Source: Legionella sp. W10-070
Lineage (GTDB): Bacteria > Pseudomonadota > Gammaproteobacteria > Legionellales > Legionellaceae
Assembly (NCBI RefSeq): GCF_900640175.1
Contig: NZ_CAAAJC010000015.1
Span: 1 to 64,000 of the forward strand
Length of the DNA stretch: 64,000 nt
Reading direction: 5' to 3'
How positions within the stretch are numbered: the stretch's first letter is position 1; every line of letters begins with the position of its first letter. Positions 54,787-64,000 of the stretch are shown piece by piece. A program made the position numbers and the translations under genes. The notes below the pieces were generated by a model. That model searched no databases, was not told where the DNA came from, and worked only from the letters and a program-made list of their open reading frames with translations.

Positions 54787-57700
54787 GGCATTTGTGCAGT
54801 TAATATATTTTGTGCATTTGATATCGTCTCTTTTAAATCATCAGGCAAATCTTTTTTATATGATTCTTTTTCAAGTCGTGCTTGTATTTGCTCACACGCT
54901 TCTGCCCATGACATCGATTTTTTAGTTGCTTTTGAGAGCAGGTTTAAAATATCCGCAACAAAAACAGGGACGTGAACTTCATCTGGAAAACCCTGATTTC
55001 GTTGTGATGGCTGATTTAATATGTTGATGGTCACACGCTTATAATGAGCAGGATAACTTTTCTCAAGTAAATATTTTTCAAGGTAAACCAAGGGTTCTTT
55101 ATACTCTTTGATCTTTCCATGTTTTTTATAAAAAAATCGTTCTGTAGAAGTAAAAAAACAAGAGGCAAGGAAGCGGGTAATTCTATAGCTTTCTAATGTT
55201 TTCACCCAGCGCTTCTCCTTCGCATAATATGCTTTAATTTGTAAGCGAGTTTTTCTCCAAAGATCCAGTTGCTCCTCGGGTGTTTGGTTTTCTACTGCTT
55301 TTTCTGCGTCACGGTAAAGAGCGATGACTTTTTTCATAGTCGTTGGAATAGTGGATTTACCAGAGTCAGAGAATACAATGCCTTTCGATTGTTTGGAGGG
55401 AGCGTTAAATTCAACGAAAGACTTGTCCAACTCTTTTTTAATCGCTTCGATTTTGTAGAGTACAAAATGATTATAAATTTTTTCATCGAATTTTTTAATG
55501 ATATCCATACCAAAATGATCCACCAGTGTATTGACAAGGACATGATCATTTTCCCTTATCAATAAATCCAAGATATGGGTATCGTTACTAATGTAGCCCG
55601 ATTGCAGTGTAGTACCGTGCTGCAATAATGATTGAACCTGCTTGATATTTCCTTGTAAACAAGCCACTATCAATGGACTCGGGGATGGATTTGCCCTGCT
55701 GGTATTAGACTCCTTATTGGATGCCATTTTTATCTTTTCAGAAGCTTGTTGAATTCTTTTCCCGGTAGGATGCGAGAAAGGTTTAGTTGTAACTAATGCT
55801 TCAATAATCGGTGCTTTCCTTCTAGAGGGCACTTTATCCAAAGCCTCTGAAATAGTTTTAAAGCCATGTTTATCTGCGTAATACTTGGGTGTATGATCAT
55901 ATTTATTTCTTTCATTAGCTTGTATGTCAGGATGTTTTAGCAACTCCAGTGTGATGTCTTCATAGCCAAAATTTACAGCCAGATGCAGAGGTGTATTGCC
56001 GTTTTTATCTTTTATATTTGGATCACATCCATTGGCCAATAATAATTGAACGACGTTAAAATTACCGCTACGAATCGCTGTAAATAATAAACAAGGATTA
56101 TTATCTTCTTGAGCATTAATCGGGTGAAACCCGTTTTCTAAAAGATAATGAACTAATTTTTCGTCGTTATTTAAAATGGCAATATATAAAGGGGAAAGAC
56201 AATCCGTAAAATCGGGTAATCGATGAAAAGAAAGAATTTTTTCGACAAGGTCTTTATTGCCATAAAAGCAGGCATTATGAATAGGCAAATAACCCAAGTC
56301 ATCAGGAATGAGTAATTGATCCCGGCTTAACCCGAAAATAAAATCCACAAGCTCAGATTGACCATGATAAGCTGCAAAGTTAAGGGGTGTGAAGCCCTCA
56401 TTATTTTGTAAATTTAATAACTGAGTCACTTGCTCAGAACTCAAATAACTCATGATGCTTTGACAATGGTCCAATAATCCATATTGAATCGCCAGGTGAA
56501 GTGGTGTATTGCCATCAGCATTTTGACAAAGTAAATCTTCAGGGTTTGTCTGTTCTAAAATCGTTTTAAGCAGTAGCGGTTCCCTGTATTGACTGGCCAT
56601 ATGAATGGCTAGATTTTGCTTGTCATCTGCAAAGTCAAGGACATCTTTATCCCAGCTTAATATTTGCAAAGCAGCGTCCACTTTGCCTATTGTCATCGCA
56701 TAAAATAACCCTGATCCGAGCGCCTGTTGGCAGTATGGAAGAAGTGATTGAAGGGTTGTTAATTGGCAGTGTTGAATAACTATCCTGAACTCTGTGTCTT
56801 TAATATTAACCTTCGTTGAGTTTAAGATAGCCAAAACAATATCAGGACTATCAAATAAAAGCGCCAGAGTAAAACAAATATTCACATCATCTTCAGTCAA
56901 TATTTCTGAAAATCCTGGCTTCTTACCATTGATAATGCCTGTGAATAATTCGTCGTACATAGGAGGTAAATGAGGAATAATCATTTTTATACTCTCATTT
57001 TTGCCTTTGCGCAGCGCATGTTGGAATGCAAAAATGATGTCCTCTTTTTTAATAGATTCATTTTTTAAAAGAATGTCTAGCCATTTAGTATTATCTTTCT
57101 CAATGGCGGTACTGAGAAAGGTTGGAAAATGACCATGGGGTCGTATGTGATTCTTCAAATGACTTAATACGCTTTCACGATTTTTTATGAGTGCAATACC
57201 AAAACTGTTGTTGATCGCTTCTGCTGATAAATTGGCTTCGGCTTCACAATGTTGCAATAAGGGGAGATGGCCATACCAGGCAGCCATATGATGAATAATG
57301 GAGTATGCTGCTTCGGGGGATGAAAATTTAGCTGAAAACTTTTCATTTGCCATCAACGTTTTGATAATATCGTCGCGACCTTTCATAGCGGCAATTTTCA
57401 ATATGTCTTCCGCAGATATCTGATCGATTAATTCGTCGAAATCCTGATGATGTATAATAAAATCGATAATGTCTGTATAACCATGGTATACAGCAATGTG
57501 CAATAAGGTGAATCCTTTTTCATCCTTAAGCAATAATCGGTTTTCTTGAGTCAATATATCTTTTAAAAGAGTGATTCGATCGAATGGAATGGTGGATCGG
57601 TTTCGCAGATCATCGTCATAAAAATTGAAGGTAATGGCATAATTTTTCGTTTTTGAATTAAAGCGATTATAGAGGCATTGCTCGATTTCTCTGGCTGTTT

Positions 57701-58211
57701 GTTCAGACCCAATAAATGACCGTTCATCTATATCGGGATAATTGGCATCAAATATACTGATTGTTTTGTTATTTTGTCTTTTCGCAGAAATCACATGATT
57801 ATGACAACTGATCTGAATTTTCCTCAAACCAGCATTAATAAAATTCTGGACAAGTTGATGGATTTCACCACGTTTAAAGATCCCGCCAATGGAAAATGCG
57901 GGAGTGAGAGGTGTTGTTCCTTCAACATTTGCGAGCGGGCCTATTTTATCCCAATCGGTTTGCCATATACCGACGTGGTAATCTTCGGGAGAACGGAGAA
58001 TTTTTGCCTTTTCTGCAAAGCCATGACGGCTCTCATCATCAACAATACTATTTTCTAACCAAAGCCTTTTAATCCACTCACTAAAAGAAGCGTAATCAGA
58101 TAAGTATAAAAATGAAAATAAGTTACATTCTCCATCTTGATTAAGATGATAAGGTTCCCAGCGAGAAAAATAGTCATTGTTTCTTCGAACAATCAGGCCT
58201 CTTTGTCCCAT
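54756..58211 (-). CDS. Large ankyrin-repeat protein with possible papain-like N-terminal domain
   Basis: A 1151-residue protein. The first 200 residues carry Cys29 (NQDGECNLFSFLYL), His139 (SCHNHVISAKRQNN) and Asp155-x-Asn157 (SIFDANYPD), the order and turn seen in YopT/C58-type cysteine proteases (FDPN). Ankyrin repeats fill about 220-820; the best are GFTLLHIAVYHG, GNTPLHLAIQYG, GFTPLNFAAYHG and GNTPLHLAVNFG. A charged helical region closes the protein (870-1151). The start is uncertain: ATG at 58211 or GTG at 58223, without a clear ribosome binding site. No signal peptide. Such ankyrin proteins are frequent Dot/Icm substrates; that and the protease call are inference. Confidence 0.85.
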   Translation of the reverse strand: MGQRGLIVRRNNDYFSRWEPYHLNQDGECNLFSFLYLSDYASFSEWIKRLWLENSIVDDESRHGFAEKAKILRSPEDYHVGIWQTDWDKIGPLANVEGTTPLTPAFSIGGIFKRGEIHQLVQNFINAGLRKIQISCHNHVISAKRQNNKTISIFDANYPDIDERSFIGSEQTAREIEQCLYNRFNSKTKNYAITFNFYDDDLRNRSTIPFDRITLLKDILTQENRLLLKDEKGFTLLHIAVYHGYTDIIDFIIHHQDFDELIDQISAEDILKIAAMKGRDDIIKTLMANEKFSAKFSSPEAAYSIIHHMAAWYGHLPLLQHCEAEANLSAEAINNSFGIALIKNRESVLSHLKNHIRPHGHFPTFLSTAIEKDNTKWLDILLKNESIKKEDIIFAFQHALRKGKNESIKMIIPHLPPMYDELFTGIINGKKPGFSEILTEDDVNICFTLALLFDSPDIVLAILNSTKVNIKDTEFRIVIQHCQLTTLQSLLPYCQQALGSGLFYAMTIGKVDAALQILSWDKDVLDFADDKQNLAIHMASQYREPLLLKTILEQTNPEDLLCQNADGNTPLHLAIQYGLLDHCQSIMSYLSSEQVTQLLNLQNNEGFTPLNFAAYHGQSELVDFIFGLSRDQLLIPDDLGYLPIHNACFYGNKDLVEKILSFHRLPDFTDCLSPLYIAILNNDEKLVHYLLENGFHPINAQEDNNPCLLFTAIRSGNFNVVQLLLANGCDPNIKDKNGNTPLHLAVNFGYEDITLELLKHPDIQANERNKYDHTPKYYADKHGFKTISEALDKVPSRRKAPIIEALVTTKPFSHPTGKRIQQASEKIKMASNKESNTSRANPSPSPLIVACLQGNIKQVQSLLQHGTTLQSGYISNDTHILDLLIRENDHVLVNTLVDHFGMDIIKKFDEKIYNHFVLYKIEAIKKELDKSFVEFNAPSKQSKGIVFSDSGKSTIPTTMKKVIALYRDAEKAVENQTPEEQLDLWRKTRLQIKAYYAKEKRWVKTLESYRITRFLASCFFTSTERFFYKKHGKIKEYKEPLVYLEKYLLEKSYPAHYKRVTINILNQPSQRNQGFPDEVHVPVFVADILNLLSKATKKSMSWAEACEQIQARLEKESYKKDLPDDLKETISNAQNILTAQMPHCPAIKSFG

Positions 58212-58373
58212 ACGATAAACCACATGCTAACGATGGGGATACAATAACAATTAAAGGTTAAGATAATATTAATTGGTAGCTCATATTACGCTGTTAGATG
58301 TAAATCAGCATGCCACACGAATTCTTGATTTGTCTCAAAGATAAATTATCCTAAAAATCCTTGTCCAAAAACA

Positions 58374-59384
58374 CTACAATATTGAACAGCTTATTTTTAA
58401 ATGATCAGTAAACGTACTTTCAGGGCTAATATCCTCAGGAAACAGGTGTCTTAGTTCAAGTAATAATTCATTATGAACTGGATTGTAAGGTTGGTAAAAT
58501 TTAAGATGGTTCTGATTTTGCTGATATTGGTTACACAACTCTAAAAATGTTAGATTGGATTCTAAAGAAATTTTTTTATGAAAATCAAACCCTTTTAGAA
58601 GCGCTAATGTCTTTTTATAATCACTTTTCTGAGCTTCAAAAGGAATATCATATTCAGGCTTGGCATTAAACATTGCTTCAATAAGAGTCTTACCTTTGTA
58701 GGTTGAATATAAATCAATTGAAGGCTTTTTATTTAGTAGTATCGACAAGCGAAGATGATCGCCGGATGCTGCTGCCTGCCAAATTTCACTTTTAAATGAG
58801 GCTATCATTGCTTCATTTCTACTATTGGCATAATCAAAAATCAAGTCAGATTTCGAATCCTCATCAGTTACATCAGAGAACATTTTCAAGAAATGAAAAT
58901 CGTAATTTTCAATCTGGACTCTTAATTCAAGATGGTGATTTTTAGTTTCTATATATAATCTGGAAAAATCATAAAAACAAGGACTGATTTTTAAATCAGG
59001 GAGTTTATCATGCTTGGAAATATCAATTGAGTTATTGGAAGATGAAACGCTAAATACGCTTACTATTTGAGCTTCTTTGCCAATAAGTAATTTGAAGGCA
59101 AACTCGTTTTTACTTGAAAGTGGATGTTCTATTTTATCAAAATAGGTTGCACTTCCTTCTTGTCTTTCAACCGTTTCAATTCTACTCACAATTTTTAGAC
59201 GATATAATTCTCCACCCGCATTAACCCATTCATCATTTTTTGATAAATAGACTAAATTTCTGAAATCAGAAATATTACATGTATCTAATTTTTTTATAAA
59301 ATCGGTATCAATCATAGGTTCAATCTTAAAGTTAAGAGGATAATTTAAATCAGCTCCCTTTTCTATCAAACAGGATACTCTCAA
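58374..59384 (-). CDS. Ankyrin-related protein, probably 5'-truncated
   Basis: 336 residues from a TTG. The N-terminus reads VSCLIEKGADLN, the end of an ankyrin repeat, and the frame stays open for a few codons further upstream (GTPRAS) before an in-frame stop, so an N-terminal part seems lost. A weaker ankyrin-like unit lies near residues 200-235 (IWQAAASGDHLRLSILLNKKP). The rest is not recognised. The first in-frame ATG is at 59315, without a ribosome binding site. It lies just upstream of the large ankyrin gene on the same strand, and may be a degraded relative. Confidence 0.55.
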   Translation of the reverse strand: MRVSCLIEKGADLNYPLNFKIEPMIDTDFIKKLDTCNISDFRNLVYLSKNDEWVNAGGELYRLKIVSRIETVERQEGSATYFDKIEHPLSSKNEFAFKLLIGKEAQIVSVFSVSSSNNSIDISKHDKLPDLKISPCFYDFSRLYIETKNHHLELRVQIENYDFHFLKMFSDVTDEDSKSDLIFDYANSRNEAMIASFKSEIWQAAASGDHLRLSILLNKKPSIDLYSTYKGKTLIEAMFNAKPEYDIPFEAQKSDYKKTLALLKGFDFHKKISLESNLTFLELCNQYQQNQNHLKFYQPYNPVHNELLLELRHLFPEDISPESTFTDHLKISCSIL

Positions 59385-59626
59385 GCTGGCACGAGGTGTA
59401 CCAATATAAAATAGTTAAGGCTTCGCTACTAAAGCCAAGTTTAGCAAATTTGCAACTCTATGCCCTCAAAATAGCAATTTTGGCGATAATATGCTCATCT
59501 TAGCCACAGATAGATCCAATACTTATAAATTGATGTAGCCCTGCGCTCGGAAGTAATTCATTGATATTTTCATTAAATATCAACTACACTTAGTTTAGAT
59601 TATACAGTTGGTAAAGCGAGGGAATC

Positions 59627-60058
59627 GTGTATACAGGTATTTTGCACGCAACGGATTTAAGTGAAGATCATTTTAATATCTGCAAACGAGCAGTTGAAAT
59701 CGCCAGTTATTTTCAAGCAAAACTGCACTTGCTTCATGTAATAGAACCACCTGCAAGCCTCCAGCTGGCTCAAGGCCTGGGGTTTGCAGAGTTGGCTAAT
59801 CCTTCCAAGGACGATGCCCTTACTGTAATGAGCCTCTTAGGTGATGCGCTTCAGATACCTCCTGAACAACAACATGTTGAGATAGGTTCATTGAAAATGC
59901 ATATCCTTGAGAAAGTAAAAGAGTTCAAATGCGGGCTAATTATTATGGGAAGCCATAATCCTAGCGCGGTACCCGCCTTTCTTGGCAGCACTGCCTATGC
60001 CATGCTACATCATGCTCCCTGCGATGTACTGACTTTACGAGCGGATATTAATATTTAA
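59627..60058 (+). CDS. UspA-family universal stress protein
   Basis: A 143-residue single-domain protein. The N-terminus GILHATDLSEDHFNICKRAVEIAS and the C-terminal nucleotide-binding GLIIMGSHNPSAVPAFLGSTAYAMLHHAPCDVLTLR are typical of UspA. The ATP-binding Gly-x2-Gly-x9-Gly-Ser pattern is partly changed (MGSHNPSAVPAFLGS). The start is a GTG with GAGGGAATC before it. It converges on der with only 18 bases between the genes. Confidence 0.9.
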   Translation: MYTGILHATDLSEDHFNICKRAVEIASYFQAKLHLLHVIEPPASLQLAQGLGFAELANPSKDDALTVMSLLGDALQIPPEQQHVEIGSLKMHILEKVKEFKCGLIIMGSHNPSAVPAFLGSTAYAMLHHAPCDVLTLRADINI

Positions 60059-60076
60059 GGTCGAGGAATAACAGCA

Positions 60077-61468
60077 TTACCTGGTTTTCTTCTTCACTTG
60101 CTTCATTAACCTTTTCTTCTTTTTGATTTGCCTTGAGGTCAACTGATTTTTTTTATCTTTGAAAGGGTTAGTACTCCCCTTGAATTCTAACTTCAGGGGT
60201 GTACCCACTAAATCTAAATGGCTGACAAAAGCATTATTTAGATAACGTTTATAACTATCAGGCAACGAATCAAGCTGGTTTCCATGAATCACGATAATCG
60301 GGGGGTTATGGCCACCTGCGTGGGCATATCTAAGTTTTATTCTTCGACCCTGTACCATTGGAGGGCTATGTTGGCTGACTATATCTTGCAATAAACGTGT
60401 CAGTTTGGGAGTTGAAAACGATTGCATTGCTGAATTATAGGCTTGATCTATATCCTTGAATAACAGGCCCACCCCACTGCCATGTAACGCTGAAATAAAT
60501 CTAATCTTTGCGAAATGAACAAAATGCAAACGGCGCGATAACTCCTCCCGGACATGTTCTTTATGCTCATCATCAAGGCCATCCCATTTGTTAACCGCGA
60601 TTACCAATGCCTTCCCTGCTTCAATAATAAAACTTAGCAAGTGCATATCCTGATCGGTCAGTCCCTCACGAGCATCCAAAAGCATCATACAGACGTGGGC
60701 TTCTTTAATCGATTGCAGGGTTTTTATTATTGAAAATTTCTCAATCTTTTCTTCTACTCGAGCACGACGACGAACACCTGCTGTATCAATGAGGACGTAA
60801 GGCTTTTCGTCACGCTCAAATGGAATAGAAATACTATCCCGCGTTGTTCCTGGCATATCATAAACGACCACACGCTCCTCACCCAAAATACGATTAACCA
60901 AGGTTGATTTACCTACATTTGGGCGACCAATAAAGGCAATCTTTATTGCATGAGGCTCATTGTCATCTTGTGACGCTGGTTCAAAGTTTACTGTCAGGTT
61001 GCTCAATAGCGAATTCATTCCTCGACCATGAGTAGCTGATATGGCGTAAATATCACTATATCCAAGCGCTTGAAATTCAGAGCAAGCTATTTCTTCATCT
61101 ATCCCGTCTGTTTTATTTACAACCAAATAAACAGGTTTACTGCTCTTTCTTAACCGTTGGGCAATGTTTTCATCAATTCCCGTTAAACCCGCCCTTCCAT
61201 CAACTAAAAGCAGGATAATGTTTGCTTCTTCCAAAGCCATTTCTGACTGCTTTGACATAAGCGCGTCTACAGCCAAATCGTCTACGCCTACCCCTCCAGT
61301 GTCAACCACGATAAAAGGCTTGTCTTCAAACGAAGCATGCCCATACTGTCTGTCGCGTGTCAGACCTGGGTAATCAGCAACCAAGGCATCCTGGGTTCTG
61401 GTTAGCCGATTAAATAGCGTTGATTTCCCTACATTCGGACGACCAACCAAAGCAATTACTGGAATCAT
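60077..61468 (-). CDS. der: Ribosome-associated GTPase Der (EngA)
   Basis: Essential GTPase for 50S subunit assembly, 463 residues, with two tandem G domains and a KH-like C-terminus. G1 motifs are [17 protein letters not shown] (about 5) and [17 protein letters not shown] (about 179). DTGGVG and DTAGVR are the G3 motifs, NKTD and NKWD the G4 motifs. The C-terminal KH-like domain (about 355-445) ends in a basic tail ([18 protein letters not shown]). It begins 2 bases after bamB. Confidence 0.97.
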   Translation of the reverse strand: MIPVIALVGRPNVGKSTLFNRLTRTQDALVADYPGLTRDRQYGHASFEDKPFIVVDTGGVGVDDLAVDALMSKQSEMALEEANIILLLVDGRAGLTGIDENIAQRLRKSSKPVYLVVNKTDGIDEEIACSEFQALGYSDIYAISATHGRGMNSLLSNLTVNFEPASQDDNEPHAIKIAFIGRPNVGKSTLVNRILGEERVVVYDMPGTTRDSISIPFERDEKPYVLIDTAGVRRRARVEEKIEKFSIIKTLQSIKEAHVCMMLLDAREGLTDQDMHLLSFIIEAGKALVIAVNKWDGLDDEHKEHVREELSRRLHFVHFAKIRFISALHGSGVGLLFKDIDQAYNSAMQSFSTPKLTRLLQDIVSQHSPPMVQGRRIKLRYAHAGGHNPPIIVIHGNQLDSLPDSYKRYLNNAFVSHLDLVGTPLKLEFKGSTNPFKDKKNQLTSRQIKKKKRLMKQVKKKTR

Positions 61469-61470
61469 TA

Positions 61471-62634
61471 TCAGCTCACAGAAAAGCGGTTTAATTTGCC
61501 ATTATTTGTCATGACAAAAATACTATTACCCGATACAGAAGGGGCAGTAGTCACCGCACCACCAAGTTCTGCTCGTGAAACCAAATCACCATTGTTTATG
61601 GCGAGTACATGCAACAACCCTGTCTTATCCCCGATAATCAAACGATTCCCCATAAGCACCGGCTCAGTTAAACCGCGAGACTTTAAGCCAACCTGCTTCC
61701 AGTTCACCTGGCCATTGGTTTTGTTGATAGCCCACACGATATCATCGCTATCTGTCAAATAGAGGTTATTTTTGTCCATTACCATATTTTTATAAACCGA
61801 GGCTGGCTTCCGCCACAAAAACTGTCCGTCTGTCAGCGACAATGCACCAACATAACCCTGGTAGCTGGCAAGATAAACTATGTTTCCACGAACAATAGGA
61901 TCAGCATCAATATCTACCAGGCGCTCAACATCACTTGCACCACTTGCATAAGCAATGCCACGCTGCCAAACCAACCGTCCCGTTTCTAAATCAACAGCAT
62001 CCATTTTTCCATCAGAATAACCAACCAAAACCAATTTGTTGTCAACAATTACAGGAGAAGAACTGGCTTTTAAAATCAAACTGGGCGAACCATGGGCAGA
62101 TACCCACAGTTTCTCACCAGAACCTAAATTCAAGGCATACAGATTACCATCGATCGTTTTAGCAATTACCTTATTGCTTGCAATAACAGGTTTTGACAAC
62201 ACCTCACTGGATACTTTAGCTTGCCATAATTCGCTGCCGTCGGTTTGTTTTAACAATATGACAGTTGAAGAGTCAGTACCAAGCGCAATGGAACCCGATG
62301 AAACTGCAGGGCCGCTTACTATACCACCTGCCAGTTTTTTAGACCAAAGCAGCTTACCACTTGACTTGTTAACGGCCTGAACCAAACCACCTGCATCAGC
62401 AGTATAAATGACATTACCAACTATTTCCGGCTTAAGTTTTAAATTGGCATTTGCCTTTTTAGAGCTACTCACAGGAACAGACCATTTCTCTACCAGGTTG
62501 GCTTTTGGTTTAATTGAGGCCAAAGGAGCAGGCTCAGGCGTATTATCTTTACCTAACATGTAATTATCGAGATGTGTACATGCCTGTAAAAAAGCAAACA
62601 CTGACAAAATCACTAATTTCTTATTGTGCAACAT
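61471..62634 (-). CDS. bamB: Outer-membrane assembly lipoprotein BamB
   Basis: Component of the BAM complex that inserts beta-barrel proteins, 387 residues. A signal peptide ends in the lipobox LQAC (Cys about 19). The rest is an eight-bladed propeller of PQQ-like repeats with the recurring GxLLWxxxL and LxxGxxxWxxxH units. Its place between yfgM and der is the conserved order. AAGAGGTAAT before the ATG is a good ribosome binding site. Confidence 0.95.
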   Translation of the reverse strand: MLHNKKLVILSVFAFLQACTHLDNYMLGKDNTPEPAPLASIKPKANLVEKWSVPVSSSKKANANLKLKPEIVGNVIYTADAGGLVQAVNKSSGKLLWSKKLAGGIVSGPAVSSGSIALGTDSSTVILLKQTDGSELWQAKVSSEVLSKPVIASNKVIAKTIDGNLYALNLGSGEKLWVSAHGSPSLILKASSSPVIVDNKLVLVGYSDGKMDAVDLETGRLVWQRGIAYASGASDVERLVDIDADPIVRGNIVYLASYQGYVGALSLTDGQFLWRKPASVYKNMVMDKNNLYLTDSDDIVWAINKTNGQVNWKQVGLKSRGLTEPVLMGNRLIIGDKTGLLHVLAINNGDLVSRAELGGAVTTAPSVSGNSIFVMTNNGKLNRFSVS

Positions 62635-62767
62635 ATTACCTCTTCTTAGAGCAGGTTTGCCCCAAAACAGTCACCATGATCATAACTTATTTAGTTTAAG
62701 GATCCTAAAGTTAGTTGATTAGTTTTTGATAAATCAAACGATAGTCCCCTTTTTTTTGCAAGAATGG

Positions 62768-63439
62768 TTAGGCATGTAAATTCTCGCTCTTTTCTTTCAT
62801 TGATTGAGTAAGAGCGGCTAATTCATTTGTTTTCATCTCAAGGAAAAGATTACCCATTCCACTAGTATGTACCGCTGTAATTGCTTTCTTATAAAAGTCA
62901 ACTGCTTGTTGATATTTACCTGTTGCAGCATAGATATCACCCTTTAATTCATTCGCGACTGGCAGGTAAGCCGTATCATCGATATGGATTAATTCGGCTA
63001 ATGCTTCCTCATACTTTTTTTCAGCGGTTAATAGGCGCGCGGCTCGGAGCCTTGCGATCTGTCTTAAGGGGGGCATTTTTGAATTATTTGCTACATAACT
63101 AAGGGCCTCTCTTGCTTTGACATATTGATCATGAGCCACATAGAGTTTGGCCAGAGCCAATCGTGCGGTATCAGCATAAACCGTTTGACCGTACTCATTA
63201 ATTAGTTGATTGGCATAAGCGTGTACACTTTTATTATCCTGATTAGAAAAAGCAACCATCAGGTGTTCATAAGCATTGGATGCCTGTACGCTGACTTTAT
63301 CTTGATGCCATGTCCAGTATTTATAGCCTGACACGCTTAATAATATTAACGACAATAGGATAGTTATAATAGTACTGTATTTGTGCCACCATTTCTTTAT
63401 GGCGTCTAATTGCTCTTCTTCTGTCATATAAACAGACAT
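62768..63439 (-). CDS. yfgM: YfgM-like ancillary SecYEG translocon protein
   Basis: A 223-residue single-pass membrane protein. The N-terminus (YMTEEEQLDAIKKWWHKYSTIITILLSLILLSVSGYKYW) contains the family motif and one transmembrane helix. The remaining periplasmic region has TPR-like helices (about 60-210). In E. coli YfgM works with PpiD near SecYEG. It lies between hisS and bamB as in other gammaproteobacteria. Confidence 0.92.
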   Translation of the reverse strand: MSVYMTEEEQLDAIKKWWHKYSTIITILLSLILLSVSGYKYWTWHQDKVSVQASNAYEHLMVAFSNQDNKSVHAYANQLINEYGQTVYADTARLALAKLYVAHDQYVKAREALSYVANNSKMPPLRQIARLRAARLLTAEKKYEEALAELIHIDDTAYLPVANELKGDIYAATGKYQQAVDFYKKAITAVHTSGMGNLFLEMKTNELAALTQSMKEKSENLHA

Positions 63440-63454
63440 AGTCCCTCTCCCCTG

Positions 63455-64000
63455 CTATCTTTCAAGCCGATCTTGTAAATAATGAATCAATTCCTGCTGG
63501 GGAATTGTCACTTGCTCTTCGTGAATTCGTAAATTTTTTATGCTTACCGAGCCATCCTTAATCTCTTCCTCACCAAAGATTAATGCGAAGTCGGCTCCGC
63601 TTTTATCTGCTTTTTTGAATTGACTTTTAAAACCGCCCCCTGCTGTATTTGTAATAATCTGCCAGTTACTGTTATCTCGCAATTTTTCTGCCAGAAATAA
63701 AGCCTGTTGTATGGCTTCCTCATCTGTAGCAATAACAAACAAAGAAAAGGTCTTCCTAGTCTCCAAAACGATATTTAAAGTTTCTAATAATAAGAGCAGA
63801 CGCTCAGCGCCCATTGCAAATCCTATTGCCGGGGTTGGATTGCCTCCTAACTGCTCTACCAAAGCATCATAGCGCCCACCAGCACAAACTGTAGCCTGAC
63901 TACCAAGCCTGTCAGTTACCCACTCAAAAACAGTATGGCCGTAATAATCCAGACCACGCACTAACAAAGGATTGACAGTGTAGGCAATTCCAAGTCTCTC
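63455..64000 (-). CDS. hisS: Histidine--tRNA ligase, C-terminal part (cut by window end)
   Basis: Class II synthetase, of which only about 181 C-terminal codons lie in the window; the frame is open to base 64000. The visible part includes motif-2-region LVRGLDYYGHTVFEWVTDRLGSQATVCAGGRYDALVEQLGG, the motif-3 helix PAIGFAMGAERLLLLLE and the anticodon-binding domain with GGGFKSQFKKADKSGADFALIFGEEE. The N-terminal half is to the right of the window. It heads the hisS-yfgM-bamB-der run. Confidence 0.97.
   Translation of the reverse strand, partial: ERLGIAYTVNPLLVRGLDYYGHTVFEWVTDRLGSQATVCAGGRYDALVEQLGGNPTPAIGFAMGAERLLLLLETLNIVLETRKTFSLFVIATDEEAIQQALFLAEKLRDNSNWQIITNTAGGGFKSQFKKADKSGADFALIFGEEEIKDGSVSIKNLRIHEEQVTIPQQELIHYLQDRLER

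Noticed and set aside
1-64000. tRNA, rRNA, CRISPR arrays or complete insertion sequences
   Set aside because: Intergenic DNA was read for T-arm-like, repeat-spacer and transposase patterns and none was found; this reading by eye cannot exclude a divergent small RNA.

Overview
The window reads as chromosomal DNA from a Legionella-type gammaproteobacterium. The evidence is low GC content, the flaA-flaG-fliD-fliS block beside accD-folC as I recall it from L. pneumophila, a CpxRA two-component pair, and several eukaryote-like or cysteine-protease-like proteins of the kind this genus exports. The species cannot be told from the sequence. No rRNA, tRNA, CRISPR array or complete insertion sequence was seen. 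The right end cuts through hisS.

Layout. 0.1-5.6 kb (minus): a membrane protein, then ybeZ-ybeY-corC-cpxR-cpxA in one run. 5.9-10.7 kb (plus): PHP phosphoesterase, yciO-like, trpS, scpA, scpB, rluB, tightly packed. 10.8-12.8 kb (minus): an L,D-transpeptidase and two small genes. 12.9-17.1 kb (minus): flagellin, FlaG, the filament cap and the FliS chaperone, with a clear sigma-28 promoter before flaA. 17.2-20.7 kb (plus): accD, folC, a SPOR protein, cvpA. 20.9-27.2 kb (minus): lnt, leuS, lptE, holA, nadD. 27.3-33.6 kb (plus): a catabolic operon of a lysine 6-dehydrogenase-like enzyme, an ALDH7-type dehydrogenase, a FadB-like fusion and a thiolase.

33.6-49.9 kb is looser and more accessory. 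It holds a histone-deacetylase-like hydrolase, a papain-like membrane-anchored protein, a DJ-1/PfpI protein, an ester-cyclase/pirin pair, a methyltransferase, a J-domain membrane protein, a small papain-fold (Tox-PL-like) protein, a DUF2490 protein, PhzF, mnmC, a POT-type transporter, DUF5996 and a small hydrophobic protein. Two unusually perfect palindromes lie in its intergenic spaces. 49.9-54.8 kb returns to housekeeping genes: hemL, rubredoxin, hemJ, a TerC protein, pcnB and folK. 54.8-59.4 kb holds a giant ankyrin protein with a possible papain-like N-terminal domain and a probably truncated ankyrin relative. 59.6-64 kb is uspA, then hisS-yfgM-bamB-der on the minus strand.

The most notable items are three separate proteins with Cys-His(-Asp/Gln) papain-like signatures, the HPD-containing J-domain membrane protein, a perfect 26-bp-stem hairpin at 39504-39559, two copies of a roughly 140-bp palindromic MITE-like element lying 3' of genes, and a 30-nt sequence shared by the 3' ends of two unrelated genes in different reading frames. 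Functional statements about exported effectors are inference from motifs and genus context.
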